This document shows, piece by piece, positions 34,402-43,532 of a stretch of DNA of 64,000 nucleotides. The number at the start of each line of letters is the position of its first letter. Positions within the stretch are counted from its first letter, which is position 1. The DNA lies in NCBI GenBank assembly GCA_963823525.1, contig CAWGLW010000005.1:1-64000 (forward strand). Direction: 5' to 3'. A program made the position numbers and the translations under genes. The notes under the pieces are model-generated. The model did not search any database. It was not told the DNA's origin and saw only the letters and a program-made list of their open reading frames with translations. The stretch is from CAWGLW01 sp963823525 (GTDB taxonomy: Bacteria > Pseudomonadota > Gammaproteobacteria > Steroidobacterales > Steroidobacteraceae).

Positions 34402-35922
34402 TCAGTTGACCGTTCTTGCCAGTTGACCACTGCTAACCAGCGTGGCCATGATCTCGATGTCACGGTCGAGACGATGGTCCCGGTCCCGATACGGCACGTG
34501 CTCGCGCAAAGCCGCGTGCACCCGCTGCAGTTCCGGCGTGGGCTGCAGCGGTCGCTGGCAATCGATCGCATGTGCGCCAACCAGTAACTCGATCCCGAGG
34601 ACGCGAGCCGTATTGCGGCAGATCATCTGCAGTTTGCGCCCGGCCCACGGTGCCATGCTGACGTGATCCTCCTGACCAGCGGAGGTCGGCAGGCTGTCGA
34701 CAGACGCCGGGTGCGCATAGGTCTTGTTCTCCGAGACCAGTGCGGCGGCGGTGACGTGGGCCATCATGAAACCGGACTCGAGCCCCGGCTCGGTTGCCAG
34801 GAACATATTCAGGTTCGGATTGATGCGCCGATCCAGCAGGTCGATGCGCCGTTCCGAGATGCTGGCCAGTTCGGCGACCGCGATCGCCAGGAAATCGCTG
34901 ACGAAGCCCACCGGTTCCGCGTGAAAATTACCGCCTGACAGCACCGCATCTTCGAATACCAGCGGGTTGTCGGTCACGCCATTGACCGCTGCTGCCAGCA
35001 CTTCGCGCGCATGCGTCAGTGTGTGTTGCACAGCGCCGAACACCTGCGGCATGCAGCGCACTGCGTATGGGTCCTGCACCCGGTCGCAGTCCTTGTGGCC
35101 CTGGTGGATTTCGCTGTCTGTCAATAACGAACGCAGCCGCTGCGCGACGGCCACCTGTCCGGGCAGCCGGCTGGCCAGGGCAATACGATCGTCGAATGGC
35201 GCGTAACTGCCGGCCAGACCTTCGACCGTCAGGGCGCCGGCAATGATGGAGGTTTCGAGCAGGTTCTCCGCCTGGAACAGTCCGTCGAGGGCCAGTGCAA
35301 GACTCAGCTGCGTCCCGTTCAGCAAGGCCAGGCCTTCTTTCGCGGCCGGTCGCAGCACCTCAATGCCGATTGCCTCGAGCGCCGCGCTGCGCTCCAGGCG
35401 CTGCCCGCCGAGCCGGGCTTCGCCTTCACCAATGAGCACCAGCGCGAGGTGTGCCAGAGGGGCCAGGTCGCCCGAGGCACCGACTGATCCCTGGCAAGGC
35501 ATGATGGGTAGCAGGTCAGCATTGAGCATCGCCAGCAGGCGGTCCACCACCTCGGGCCGAGCACCCGAGAAGCCGGCCGCGAGGCTGTTTGCCTTGAGCA
35601 GCAGCATCGAGCGTACGATCGGGTCCGGCAGTGGATCGCCCGTTCCACAGGCATGGCTGCGGATCAGGTTCAATTGCAGTCGTCGGGTCTTCTCCAGCGG
35701 GATGACCTTGTTGGCGAAAGCACCGAAGCCCGTATTGATGCCGTAGGTCACCTGGCCGCGTTCGACTGTTCGTGCCACCGTGTCCGCGGACGCCTGCATT
35801 CGCTCGCGCGCACGGCCTGCCATGACGACCCGTGGCCGTACGGCTTCGAACGTCAGCAGATCGTCAAGTGTCAGACTGCTGCCATCAATTTCCAAATGGC
35901 CCTGGGCGTGGCTGCTGCTCAT
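34402..35922 (-). CDS. hutH: Histidine ammonia-lyase (HAL/PAL family)
   Basis: 506 aa, normal length. It deaminates histidine to urocanate using the MIO cofactor made from the Ala-Ser-Gly triad, visible in GSVGASGDLAPLAHL. Other family segments are YGINTGFGAFANKVI, LNGTQLSLALALDGL, QDPYAVRCMPQVFGA and GNFHAEPVGFVSDFLAI. No hutU, hutI or hutC is nearby; its neighbours are ettA upstream (26 bp) and an unknown membrane protein downstream. Some such stand-alone homologues act on tyrosine or other amino acids in aryl-polyene and pigment pathways, but the sequence looks like a regular HutH. Confidence 0.9.
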   Translation of the reverse strand: MSSSHAQGHLEIDGSSLTLDDLLTFEAVRPRVVMAGRARERMQASADTVARTVERGQVTYGINTGFGAFANKVIPLEKTRRLQLNLIRSHACGTGDPLPDPIVRSMLLLKANSLAAGFSGARPEVVDRLLAMLNADLLPIMPCQGSVGASGDLAPLAHLALVLIGEGEARLGGQRLERSAALEAIGIEVLRPAAKEGLALLNGTQLSLALALDGLFQAENLLETSIIAGALTVEGLAGSYAPFDDRIALASRLPGQVAVAQRLRSLLTDSEIHQGHKDCDRVQDPYAVRCMPQVFGAVQHTLTHAREVLAAAVNGVTDNPLVFEDAVLSGGNFHAEPVGFVSDFLAIAVAELASISERRIDLLDRRINPNLNMFLATEPGLESGFMMAHVTAAALVSENKTYAHPASVDSLPTSAGQEDHVSMAPWAGRKLQMICRNTARVLGIELLVGAHAIDCQRPLQPTPELQRVHAALREHVPYRDRDHRLDRDIEIMATLVSSGQLARTVN

Positions 35923-35948
35923 GATAGGCCTGCTCTGCGGAACCCCGG

Positions 35949-37616
35949 TCAGCCGTGAAGGCTGCGAAAACGTACGCGGTGGGGTTGTTCGGCCTCTTCG
36001 CCGCGCCGCCGCTTAAGGTCCTCGACATATTCCGAGTAGTTGCCCTCGAACCAGACAACCTCGCTGTTACCCTCGAAGGCGAGGATATGGGTGGCTATCC
36101 GGTCCAGGAACCAGCGATCGTGTGAGATCACGGCCGCACATCCGGGGAAGCTCAGCAAGGCTTCCTCGAGAGCGCGAAGTGTTTCGACGTCGAGATCGTT
36201 GGTCGGTTCGTCGAGCAGAATGACGTTGCCGCCGGACTTCAGGACCTTGGCCAGGTGCACGCGGTTTCGCTCGCCGCCGGAGAGTTCGCCGATCAATTGC
36301 TGCTGCTGCGCGCCGCGAAAATTGAAGCGGCCGACGTAGGCCCGGGAGGACGTCTCGTAGTTGCCCACCTTGAGAATGTCGAGTCCGTCGGAGATTTCCT
36401 CCCAGACTGATTTCTTGTCGTCCAGTGTCTGCCGCGATTGATCAACATAGGCCAGTTGCACCGTCGGACCTTCGCGCAGTTCACCGGCGTCGGCGCTTTC
36501 CTGACCCGTTATGATGCGGAACAATGTGGTCTTGCCGGCACCGTTTGGCCCGACGATGCCGACGATTCCGCCTTGCGGCAGACTGAAGTTCAGGTCTTCG
36601 AACAGCAGCTTCTCACCGTATGCCTTACTCAGGCCGCTGGCCTCGATGACCAGTTCGCCGAGGCGCGGGCCCGGTGGTATGTATATCTCGTTGGTCTCGT
36701 TGCGCTGCTGGAACTCACGCGTCGAGAGTTCTTCGAATCGCTGCATGCGCGCCTTGCTCTTGGCCTGGCGCGCCTTCGGGTTCGAGCGAACCCACTCGAG
36801 TTCGCGTTCGAGCATGCGCTTCAGTGCAGCCTGTTGCTGTTCCTCGACCTGCAGGCGCTGCTCTTTCTGTTCGAGCCAGGATGAGTAGTTGCCTTCCCAG
36901 GGGATGCCGTGACCTCGGTCGAGTTCGAGTATCCAGCCCGCGACGTTGTCGAGAAAGTAACGATCGTGCGTGACCGCAATGACCGTGCCCGGGTACTGCT
37001 CGAGGTAGTGCTCGAGCCAGCGAACTGATTCCGCGTCCAGGTGGTTCGTCGGTTCGTCCAGCAGCAGCATGTCCGGCTTGGAGAGCAACAGCTGGCACAG
37101 TGCGACCCGTCTGCGCTCGCCGCCGGAGATCTTCGTTACATCGGCATCCCAAGGCGGCAGCCGCAACGCATCGCCCGCCACTTCGAGAGTCCGATCCAGG
37201 TTGTGGCCGTCGGCGGCTTCGATGATGGCCTCCAGCCGGGCCTGCTCAGCGGCGAGCTTCTCGAAGTCGGCTCCTTCCTCGGCATACGCGGCGTATACAC
37301 CGTCAAGTTTCTGCAGCGCATCGTTGATGTGTTTGACGGCTTCTTCGACGTTGCCCCTCACGTCTTTTTCAGGGTCGAGCTGCGGCTCCTGCGGCAGAAA
37401 GCCGATCTTGATCCCGGGTTGTGGCCGGGCTTCACCGTCAAACTCTTTGTCTACACCGGCCATGATACGCAGCAGCGTCGATTTGCCGGAGCCGTTCAGA
37501 CCCAGCACACCAATCTTGGCCCCTGGAAAGAAACTCAGGGATATGTCCCTGAGGATCACGCGCTTCGGTGGCACGAGTTTGCTAACACGATTCATGGTGT
37601 AAATGAACTGAGCCAT
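35949..37616 (-). CDS. ettA: Energy-dependent translational throttle protein EttA (ABC-F)
   Basis: 555 aa from the ATG at 37616 (MAQFIYTMNRVSKLVPPKRV), the same length as E. coli EttA; an open extension of 14 codons upstream is discounted. Two ABC ATPase domains are present: Walker A GLNGSGKS and signature LSGGERRRVALCQLL in the first, GPNGAGKT and LSGGERNRVHLAKVL in the second. The ABC-F linker and arm region lies between (LEQKEQRLQVEEQQQAALKR). EttA binds the ribosomal E site and restrains the first elongation step when energy is low. AGGA 9 nt upstream supports the start. Confidence 0.95.
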   Translation of the reverse strand: MAQFIYTMNRVSKLVPPKRVILRDISLSFFPGAKIGVLGLNGSGKSTLLRIMAGVDKEFDGEARPQPGIKIGFLPQEPQLDPEKDVRGNVEEAVKHINDALQKLDGVYAAYAEEGADFEKLAAEQARLEAIIEAADGHNLDRTLEVAGDALRLPPWDADVTKISGGERRRVALCQLLLSKPDMLLLDEPTNHLDAESVRWLEHYLEQYPGTVIAVTHDRYFLDNVAGWILELDRGHGIPWEGNYSSWLEQKEQRLQVEEQQQAALKRMLERELEWVRSNPKARQAKSKARMQRFEELSTREFQQRNETNEIYIPPGPRLGELVIEASGLSKAYGEKLLFEDLNFSLPQGGIVGIVGPNGAGKTTLFRIITGQESADAGELREGPTVQLAYVDQSRQTLDDKKSVWEEISDGLDILKVGNYETSSRAYVGRFNFRGAQQQQLIGELSGGERNRVHLAKVLKSGGNVILLDEPTNDLDVETLRALEEALLSFPGCAAVISHDRWFLDRIATHILAFEGNSEVVWFEGNYSEYVEDLKRRRGEEAEQPHRVRFRSLHG

Positions 37617-37798
37617 ACGATCGTGTCCTGCCTTCGTGCTGTTCGAAACGGGTCGCAATTATCCTGCATCGCCGGGGGCTGAGTCACCCCGGGTGAGACC
37701 GGCTGCGGCCGCCGGTACTCGAATGGTTACAGGCACTGAACATCAAAGGCCGGTTTTCGCTGGACTCCTGCGCGATTTCCGGCCAATGTGGCATCCAC
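37617..37798. other. Divergent intergenic region
   Basis: 182 bp between ettA and the deacetylase gene. No clear promoter or operator stands out beyond weak AT-richer patches. Confidence 0.3.
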
Positions 37799-38743
37799 AT
37801 GCCGGATGTTGTTCTTGTCACGGGTGAGGATCTCGCCCGCTACGGTTTTGATGCGGACCATCCGTTCGGGCTGGACCGCCAGGGCGCGTTCCTCCTCGAG
37901 CTGCAGCGCAGCCGCTGTTATCGCTCACTGAGAATCGTTCAGCCGCGCATCGCGGAGCGTAAGGAAATCGAGACCTTCCATCGGCCCGAGTATGTTGATC
38001 TGGTCGTACGGCGGTCGGTAGACGGCCAGGGCTACCTCGACGCGGGTGATACGCCGGCCTTTCGGGGCGTCTACGAAGCCGCCAGCTTTGTGGTCGGTGG
38101 CACGCTTCGGGCGGTCGAGGAGATCATGGCCGGACGCGCGCGACGCGCATTCATACCGATCGCAGGACTGCATCACGCGTCACGAGGCGGAGCCGCCGGG
38201 TTCTGCGTATTCAATGATTGCGGTGTGGCGATCGAGACGCTGCTGCAGCGCCACGCGCTGCAACGAATCGCCTACGTGGATATCGATGCCCATCACGGCG
38301 ATGGCGTCTTTTACGGATTCGAGTCCGATCCCGCCGTGCTCATCGCCGATATTCATGAAGATGGCCGCTACCTCTACCCGGGAACCGGGTCGGCCACCGA
38401 GACCGGGACGGGGGTGGCCAGCGGCAGCAAACTGAACCTGCCAGTGCCTCCCGCGGCCAATGACGCGGAATTTTATCGCCAATGGCGACGGGTCGAGGCG
38501 TTTCTGCGTGATACGCGGCCCGAGTTCATCATCCTGCAGTGTGGCGCGGACAGTCTGGCCGGCGACCCGATCACGCACCTGGCATTCACCGAGGAGGCGC
38601 ATGCGACAGCCGCAGAGTCTGTGTGTCGCATCGCCGAGGAAATGGGCCACGGCCGGGTTCTGGCGCTCGGCGGCGGCGGATACGACCGCCGTAACCTGGC
38701 CCGTGCCTGGACCCGCGTCGTCGAGGCTCTGGCAGGCGTTTGA
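37799..38743 (+). CDS. Histone deacetylase-family (AcuC-like) deacetylase
   Basis: 314 aa, full length for bacterial class II HDAC-like enzymes. The zinc-dependent active site is recognisable: the tandem His in PIAGLHHASRGGAAGFCVFN, the metal ligands in YVDIDAHHGDGVFYGFES, and LALGGGGYDRRNLARAWTRV near the end. Bacterial members deacetylate polyamines, acetoin-related substrates or proteins; the substrate is not deducible. The start codon has only a weak ribosome binding site. The gene is followed 63 bp later by glyA. Confidence 0.88.
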   Translation: MPDVVLVTGEDLARYGFDADHPFGLDRQGAFLLELQRSRCYRSLRIVQPRIAERKEIETFHRPEYVDLVVRRSVDGQGYLDAGDTPAFRGVYEAASFVVGGTLRAVEEIMAGRARRAFIPIAGLHHASRGGAAGFCVFNDCGVAIETLLQRHALQRIAYVDIDAHHGDGVFYGFESDPAVLIADIHEDGRYLYPGTGSATETGTGVASGSKLNLPVPPAANDAEFYRQWRRVEAFLRDTRPEFIILQCGADSLAGDPITHLAFTEEAHATAAESVCRIAEEMGHGRVLALGGGGYDRRNLARAWTRVVEALAGV

Positions 38744-38806
38744 GGTGCTATCGGATACAATAACTGCCCCCCCGCACCTGACCATGGCCCGTCACCTGGA
38801 GAGCCG

Positions 38807-40075
38807 ATGTTTCCCGCCAGCATGACCATTGCCGGATTCGACCCCGAACTGGCGAACGCGATCAATCAAGAGCGCACGCGACAGGAAGATCACCTCGAAC
38901 TGATCGCCTCGGAGAATTACGCCAGTCCCCGCGTGCTGGAGGCGCAGGGGTCAGTGCTGACTAACAAGTACGCCGAAGGCTACCCGGGCAAACGCTATTA
39001 CGGTGGCTGCGAATACGTCGACGTGGCCGAGACGCTGGCGATCGATCGGGCGAAGCAGCTGTTCTCGGCGGACTATGCCAACGTGCAACCGCATTCGGGT
39101 TCGCAGGCGAACGCGGCGGCTTACCTGGCGCTGCTCAAGCCGGGCGACCCGATTCTCGGGATGAGCCTGGATCATGGCGGTCACCTCACACACGGCGCGA
39201 AGGTGAATTTCTCCGGCAAGATTTTTAATGCCGTCCAGTACGGGCTCGATTCGGCAACCGGGGAAATCGACTACGCGCAGGTTGAAACACTGGCGCGGAC
39301 ACACCGTCCGAAAATGATCATTGGCGGATTCTCCGCTTACTCGAGGGTTGTGGACTGGCAGCGGTTTCGCCAGATCGCCGATTCGGTCGACGCGTTCCTG
39401 CTGGTGGACATGGCGCACGTGGCCGGCCTGGTGGCCGCCGGCGTGTATCCCAGCCCGCTGCCTTTCGCCGACGTGGTGACGACCACGACGCACAAGACGC
39501 TGCGCGGTCCGCGGGGCGGATTGATTCTTGCGCGCCGGAACGACGACATTACGAAGAAGCTCAATTCCCTGATTTTCCCCGGAACCCAGGGCGGCCCGCT
39601 GATGCACGTCATTGCTGCCAAGGCCGTAGCCTTTCTCGAGGCCATGCAGCCGGAGTTTGTCGATTATCAGCGCCAGGTCGTGGCGAATGCGCGCGCGATG
39701 GTCGACGTGCTGCTCGCCCGGGGCTATCGGATCGTCTCCGGCGGAACCGACAACCATCTGTTTCTCGTCGACCTGATCGGCAAGCAGGTCACCGGCAAGG
39801 ATGCCGACGCCGCGCTGGGTCGGGCCCACATAACGGTCAACAAGAACACCGTGCCCAACGACCCTCTTTCGCCATTCGTCACCAGCGGCTTGCGTATCGG
39901 CACGCCCGCGGTGACCACGCGTGGCTTCAAGGAGCCTGAATGCGTTCAGCTCGGCCACTGGATCGCCGACGTGCTCGACGACATCAGTGACGAGTCCGCC
40001 ATCGAGCGCACCCGCGCGGCGGTGCTCGAGATCTGTCGGCGTTTCCCGGTCTATGGTCAGGCGCCGGGCAGCTGA
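38807..40075 (+). CDS. glyA: Serine hydroxymethyltransferase
   Basis: 422 aa, normal length. The PLP enzyme interconverts serine and glycine and feeds one-carbon units to folate, purines and thymidylate. Family segments: HLELIASENYASPRVLEAQG, NKYAEGYPGKRYYGGCEYVD, and TTTTHKTLRGPRGG with the PLP-binding Lys near residue 230. GGAGAG sits about 5 nt before ATG 38807; a second ATG at 38822 is possible. It heads a run of same-strand genes (nrdR, rib genes, nusB, thiL, pgpA), a common gammaproteobacterial order. Confidence 0.97.
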   Translation: MFPASMTIAGFDPELANAINQERTRQEDHLELIASENYASPRVLEAQGSVLTNKYAEGYPGKRYYGGCEYVDVAETLAIDRAKQLFSADYANVQPHSGSQANAAAYLALLKPGDPILGMSLDHGGHLTHGAKVNFSGKIFNAVQYGLDSATGEIDYAQVETLARTHRPKMIIGGFSAYSRVVDWQRFRQIADSVDAFLLVDMAHVAGLVAAGVYPSPLPFADVVTTTTHKTLRGPRGGLILARRNDDITKKLNSLIFPGTQGGPLMHVIAAKAVAFLEAMQPEFVDYQRQVVANARAMVDVLLARGYRIVSGGTDNHLFLVDLIGKQVTGKDADAALGRAHITVNKNTVPNDPLSPFVTSGLRIGTPAVTTRGFKEPECVQLGHWIADVLDDISDESAIERTRAAVLEICRRFPVYGQAPGS

Positions 40076-40087
40076 TCCGGCCTGCGC

Positions 40088-40609
40088 ATGTTCTGTCCGT
40101 TCTGTGCTCACCAGGAGACCAAGGTCATCGACTCGCGGCTTTCGGCCGAGGGCCAGCAGGTGCGTCGCCGGCGCGAGTGCATGGACTGCGGCGAGCGTTT
40201 TACGACGTTTGAGACAGCCGAACTGGTGATGCCGCGAGTCATCAAGAGTGATGCAACCCGTGAACCTTTCGACGAGACCAAGCTGCGTGCCGGAATGCTC
40301 AGGGCCCTGGAGAAGCGAGCCGTCGCCAGCGCTTCCATCGATGCGGCGCTCAATCACGTCTGTCACCGCCTGCGTACGCTCGGTGAGCGAGAGGTGCCAT
40401 CGAGGCTGATCGGCGAACTGGTGATGGACGAACTGCACCAGCTCGACGAAGTGGCCTACGTCCGCTTTGCCTCGGTGTATCGCAGTTTCCAGGACGTCGA
40501 CGCGTTCCGCGAAGAAATTGACCGCCTGCGCCAGCGCCGGCCGACGACGGTTGAAGACCTGCAGCTCGGCCTGTGGTCGGGCGACGAGTCTGCCGCCAAG
40601 AAGCGCTGA
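40088..40609 (+). CDS. nrdR: Ribonucleotide reductase regulator NrdR
   Basis: 173 aa. The N-terminal zinc ribbon (MFCPFCAHQETKVIDSRL, then CMDCGERF) and the ATP-cone domain (residues about 50-140; VIKSDATREPFDETKLRAGM, RFASVYRSFQDVDAF) are both complete. NrdR represses ribonucleotide reductase genes when ATP/dATP is bound. It is 12 bp after glyA and 2 bp before ribD, in the usual place at the head of the riboflavin run. Confidence 0.97.
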   Translation: MFCPFCAHQETKVIDSRLSAEGQQVRRRRECMDCGERFTTFETAELVMPRVIKSDATREPFDETKLRAGMLRALEKRAVASASIDAALNHVCHRLRTLGEREVPSRLIGELVMDELHQLDEVAYVRFASVYRSFQDVDAFREEIDRLRQRRPTTVEDLQLGLWSGDESAAKKR

Positions 40610-40611
40610 AG

Positions 40612-41739
40612 ATGTTCAGCGCGGACGATCATCGCTACATGGCACGTGCGCTGGTGCTGGCCCGGCGGGGTCAGTATTCCACGCCCCCGAATCCCAGCGT
40701 CGGCTGCGTCGTTGTCAAAGACGGTCGTATCGCCGGTGAGGGCCTGCACGGCTTCGCTGGCGGTCCGCATGCAGAAATCGTTGCGCTCACGGCCGCGGGC
40801 GATAAAGCGTGCGGCGCAACGGTTTACGTAACGTTGGAGCCCTGTGCTCACCACGGACGCACACCGCCTTGCACTGAAGCCCTGCGCGCTGCCGGTGTTG
40901 CGCGCGTGGTTGCAGCGATTATCGATCCCAACCCTCAGGTGGCCGGTGATGGTCTCAAGGTGCTGCAGCGTGCCGGAATCGCGACCGCCGCGGGCCTGCT
41001 CGCGGACGACGCGCGACGCCTGAATCGCGGGTTCCTGTCGCGTATGACGCGCGCGCGGCCCTGGGTGACGCTGAAGATTGGCGGGAGTCTGGATGGGCGT
41101 ACGGCGCTGGCAAATGGTCGCAGTCAGTGGATCACCGGAGACCCGGCAAGGCAGGATGTGCAGCGCCTGCGCGCCCGATCCTCTGCGATACTGACCGGGA
41201 TCGGAACGGTACTGGCCGATGATCCGCGCCTCACGATTCGCAGTCCTGACTGGCCGATCGGCGGCCGGCGCCCCCTGCGCGTGGTACTGGATTCGTCGCT
41301 GCGAACACCCGTCAGTGCCCGGCTTGCCGACGCCGAGGCGCCGACCCTCATTTTTACGTCGCAGGAATCGCTGCCGCATGCGACCGGTCTGCTCGCGGCG
41401 GGCGTGAGTGTCGAGGCACTCGCACGCCGAGCGGGCGGGCTGGACCTCAGGCAATGCCTGCAGCGCCTGTCAGCGCTTGAATGCAACGAAGTGCTCGTTG
41501 AGGCCGGCTCGACGCTCTCCGGCGCGCTGCTCAGTTCCGCACTGGTGGATGAAGTCGTGCTCTATCTTGCGCCGGTCATGCTCGGTCAGGATGCGCAGGC
41601 GATGCTGCGTCTGCCGATGATCGAGCACCTGGGCGAGGGTGAGCGGTTCGAGATGAGTGAAGTCCGGCAACTGGGGCGCGACCTGCGCCTGACTTTGCGG
41701 CCACAGAAGCAGGAAGAGGATCTATGTTCACCGGAATAG
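40612..41739 (+). CDS. ribD: Riboflavin biosynthesis deaminase/reductase RibD
   Basis: 375 aa from ATG 40612, two bases after the nrdR stop; the open frame continues upstream inside nrdR and is not used. The N-terminal cytidine-deaminase-like domain has HAEIVAL and the zinc Cys in PCAHHGRTPPCTEAL. The C-terminal reductase domain starts near 145 (RPWVTLKIGGSLDGRTAL, NGRSQWITGDPARQDVQRLR). It performs the second and third steps of riboflavin synthesis. Its last 16 bp overlap ribE. Confidence 0.96.
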   Translation: MFSADDHRYMARALVLARRGQYSTPPNPSVGCVVVKDGRIAGEGLHGFAGGPHAEIVALTAAGDKACGATVYVTLEPCAHHGRTPPCTEALRAAGVARVVAAIIDPNPQVAGDGLKVLQRAGIATAAGLLADDARRLNRGFLSRMTRARPWVTLKIGGSLDGRTALANGRSQWITGDPARQDVQRLRARSSAILTGIGTVLADDPRLTIRSPDWPIGGRRPLRVVLDSSLRTPVSARLADAEAPTLIFTSQESLPHATGLLAAGVSVEALARRAGGLDLRQCLQRLSALECNEVLVEAGSTLSGALLSSALVDEVVLYLAPVMLGQDAQAMLRLPMIEHLGEGERFEMSEVRQLGRDLRLTLRPQKQEEDLCSPE

Positions 41740-42317
41740 TGCAGGGTGTCGGGCGGGTGATCGGGCTGGAGCCACGCGGCGGTGACGTGACGCTGGTCTT
41801 TGAGACAGGCCCGGTGCCGGTCGATCAGACCGCTGTCGGCGACAGCATCGCGGTCAACGGCGTGTGCCTGACTGCAACCCGGGTCGAGGCGCGAGGGTTC
41901 GCGGCGGATGTCTCGCGGGAAACGCTGTCGATGACGACGCTCGGGGAGTGGCGTCCTGGCGCTCGTGTGAATATTGAAAAGGCGATTGTGGCGGGTCAGT
42001 CCCTGGGCGGACACTACGTCACCGGCCATGTCGATGGCGTTGGTCAGGTGGTCAGCCGCGAGGATGATGCGCGTTCGGTTCGAATGGAGTTCGACGTGCC
42101 TCCTGAGCTGGCACGCTACATCGCCCGCAAAGGATCCGTGTGCATCGATGGCGTGAGCCTGACCGTCAATGGCATCGGAGGTTCGCGTTTCGACGTCAAC
42201 CTGGTGCCGCACACGCTGCAGGTGACGATTCTCGACGACTACCGTCCCGGGACCCGGGTCAATCTCGAAGTGGACATCATTGCCCGCTATGTAGAGCGAC
42301 TGACGGGCAATCCCTGA
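41724..42317 (+). CDS. ribE: Riboflavin synthase alpha chain
   Basis: 197 aa, two tandem lumazine-binding barrels. The start MFTGIVQGVGRVIGLEPRGG and the internal repeat (GHVDGVGQVVSREDDARSVR) are typical; LTVNGIGG and VNLVPHTLQVT end the second barrel. It makes riboflavin from two lumazine molecules supplied by RibH. Translational coupling with ribD is implied by the 16-bp overlap. Confidence 0.96.
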   Translation: MFTGIVQGVGRVIGLEPRGGDVTLVFETGPVPVDQTAVGDSIAVNGVCLTATRVEARGFAADVSRETLSMTTLGEWRPGARVNIEKAIVAGQSLGGHYVTGHVDGVGQVVSREDDARSVRMEFDVPPELARYIARKGSVCIDGVSLTVNGIGGSRFDVNLVPHTLQVTILDDYRPGTRVNLEVDIIARYVERLTGNP

Positions 42318-42406
42318 ACGGCCTGATACACTTCGCGCTCAATATCTGCCAGGCAAGCGCAAGACGGCCATAAAACAATAATAAAACAATGAGTTAAATG
42401 ATATAA
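42318..42406 (+). promoter_or_regulatory. AT-rich leader ahead of ribBA with two minimal open frames
   Basis: The stretch lacks the conserved FMN riboswitch boxes often found before ribB. Its last 20 bases contain ATGAGTTAA and ATGATATAA, two start-codon/stop mini-frames of two codons each, directly before the ribBA ATG, and no good Shine-Dalgarno. This could slow or meter initiation, but no function is shown. Confidence 0.35.
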
Positions 42407-43513
42407 ATGCCAAGCAACTTTAATAGTATTGAGGAGATTCTCCAGGACATCGCGGAAGGCCGGATGGTGGTCATTGTCGATGACGAGGATCGAGAGAACG
42501 AAGGGGATCTCGTCATGGCCGCCTCGCAGGTCGGGGCCGATGACATCAATTTCATGGCCCGCTATGGGCGCGGCCTCATCTGCCTGACACTGACGCGAGA
42601 TCGCTGCAGGCAGCTTCGCCTGCCCCTGATGGTCAGTGAGACCGACCTCGATCAGCAAACGAATTTCACGATCTCTATCGAGGCGGCGGAAGGCGTCACC
42701 ACGGGTATCTCCGCCCACGATCGGGCGCACACCGTTCGCACCGCGGTTGAGCCCAATGCGCGCCCCGAGGATCTGCGTCAGCCCGGCCACATCTTTCCTC
42801 TGATGGCACAGCCCGGCGGCGTATTGACGCGGGCGGGCCACACGGAGGCGGGCTGTGACCTGACCCGGCTGGCAGGGCTGGAGCCCGCGGCCGTCATTGT
42901 CGAGATCCTGAACGAGGACGGCACGATGGCGCGTCGCGCGGATCTGGAGGCCTTTGCGCGGGAGCACGGGCTGAAGATGGGTACCGTTGCGGACCTCATT
43001 CGCTACCGGCTCGAGAAGGAACGTTCGGTCGAGCGTATTGCCGAAAGGAACATCCGCACTGAGTTCGGGCCGTTCCGCCTGCTCTGCTACGAGGATCATG
43101 TTCACAGCACCGTGCACCTCGTGCTGGTCCGCGGCGAATTGACGGACGAGACGGTTCCGCTCGTCCGGGTTCACCTGCAGGACACACTTCGTGACGTCGT
43201 GGGCCTGCGCGGCGGCAGCGGGGGCGGCTGGTCGATCAGGAGCGTCATGCAAAGGATGGCCGATGAACACTCGGCGATCATCGTGCTGCTGCGACCGCAT
43301 GAGAGCCCGCGCGACATCGTTGAAGTCGTCGCGGCCGGCGGCGCGACCGATGGCCCGTCACGGGGAGCCGGTGCACGGGTCCTGCGAACCTATGGCATCG
43401 GTGCGCAGATACTGAGAGACCTTGGCATCTCGAAGATGCGTGTGCTGAGCGCGCCGATTCAAATGCACGGCCTGTCGGCTTTCGGCCTGGAAGTCGAAGA
43501 GTACGTCGATTAG
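42407..43513 (+). CDS. ribBA: DHBP synthase with degenerate GTP cyclohydrolase II-like domain
   Basis: 368 aa. The N-terminal domain (residues about 5-205) is a complete 3,4-dihydroxy-2-butanone 4-phosphate synthase: VDDEDRENEGDLVMAASQVG, HDRAHTVRTAV, HTEAGCDLTRLAGL. The C-terminal RibA-like half lacks the zinc-binding Cys cluster that follows LTGDVFGS in true GTP cyclohydrolase II; the corresponding region reads HLQDTLRDVVGLRGGSGGG. Only the RibB activity is therefore expected. Such RibB proteins with a nonfunctional RibA domain are common in gammaproteobacteria; a separate ribA should exist elsewhere. Confidence 0.92.
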   Translation: MPSNFNSIEEILQDIAEGRMVVIVDDEDRENEGDLVMAASQVGADDINFMARYGRGLICLTLTRDRCRQLRLPLMVSETDLDQQTNFTISIEAAEGVTTGISAHDRAHTVRTAVEPNARPEDLRQPGHIFPLMAQPGGVLTRAGHTEAGCDLTRLAGLEPAAVIVEILNEDGTMARRADLEAFAREHGLKMGTVADLIRYRLEKERSVERIAERNIRTEFGPFRLLCYEDHVHSTVHLVLVRGELTDETVPLVRVHLQDTLRDVVGLRGGSGGGWSIRSVMQRMADEHSAIIVLLRPHESPRDIVEVVAAGGATDGPSRGAGARVLRTYGIGAQILRDLGISKMRVLSAPIQMHGLSAFGLEVEEYVD

Positions 43514-43532
43514 CGGAGTGAGGAGCAGCGGC

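Noticed and set aside
38951..40438. Minus-strand open frame of 495 codons over glyA
   Set aside because: It is the antisense of glyA and nrdR, lacks any motif and appears only because of high GC content.
42318..42406. FMN riboswitch ahead of ribBA
   Set aside because: Only 89 nt, AT-rich and without the conserved FMN-aptamer boxes.
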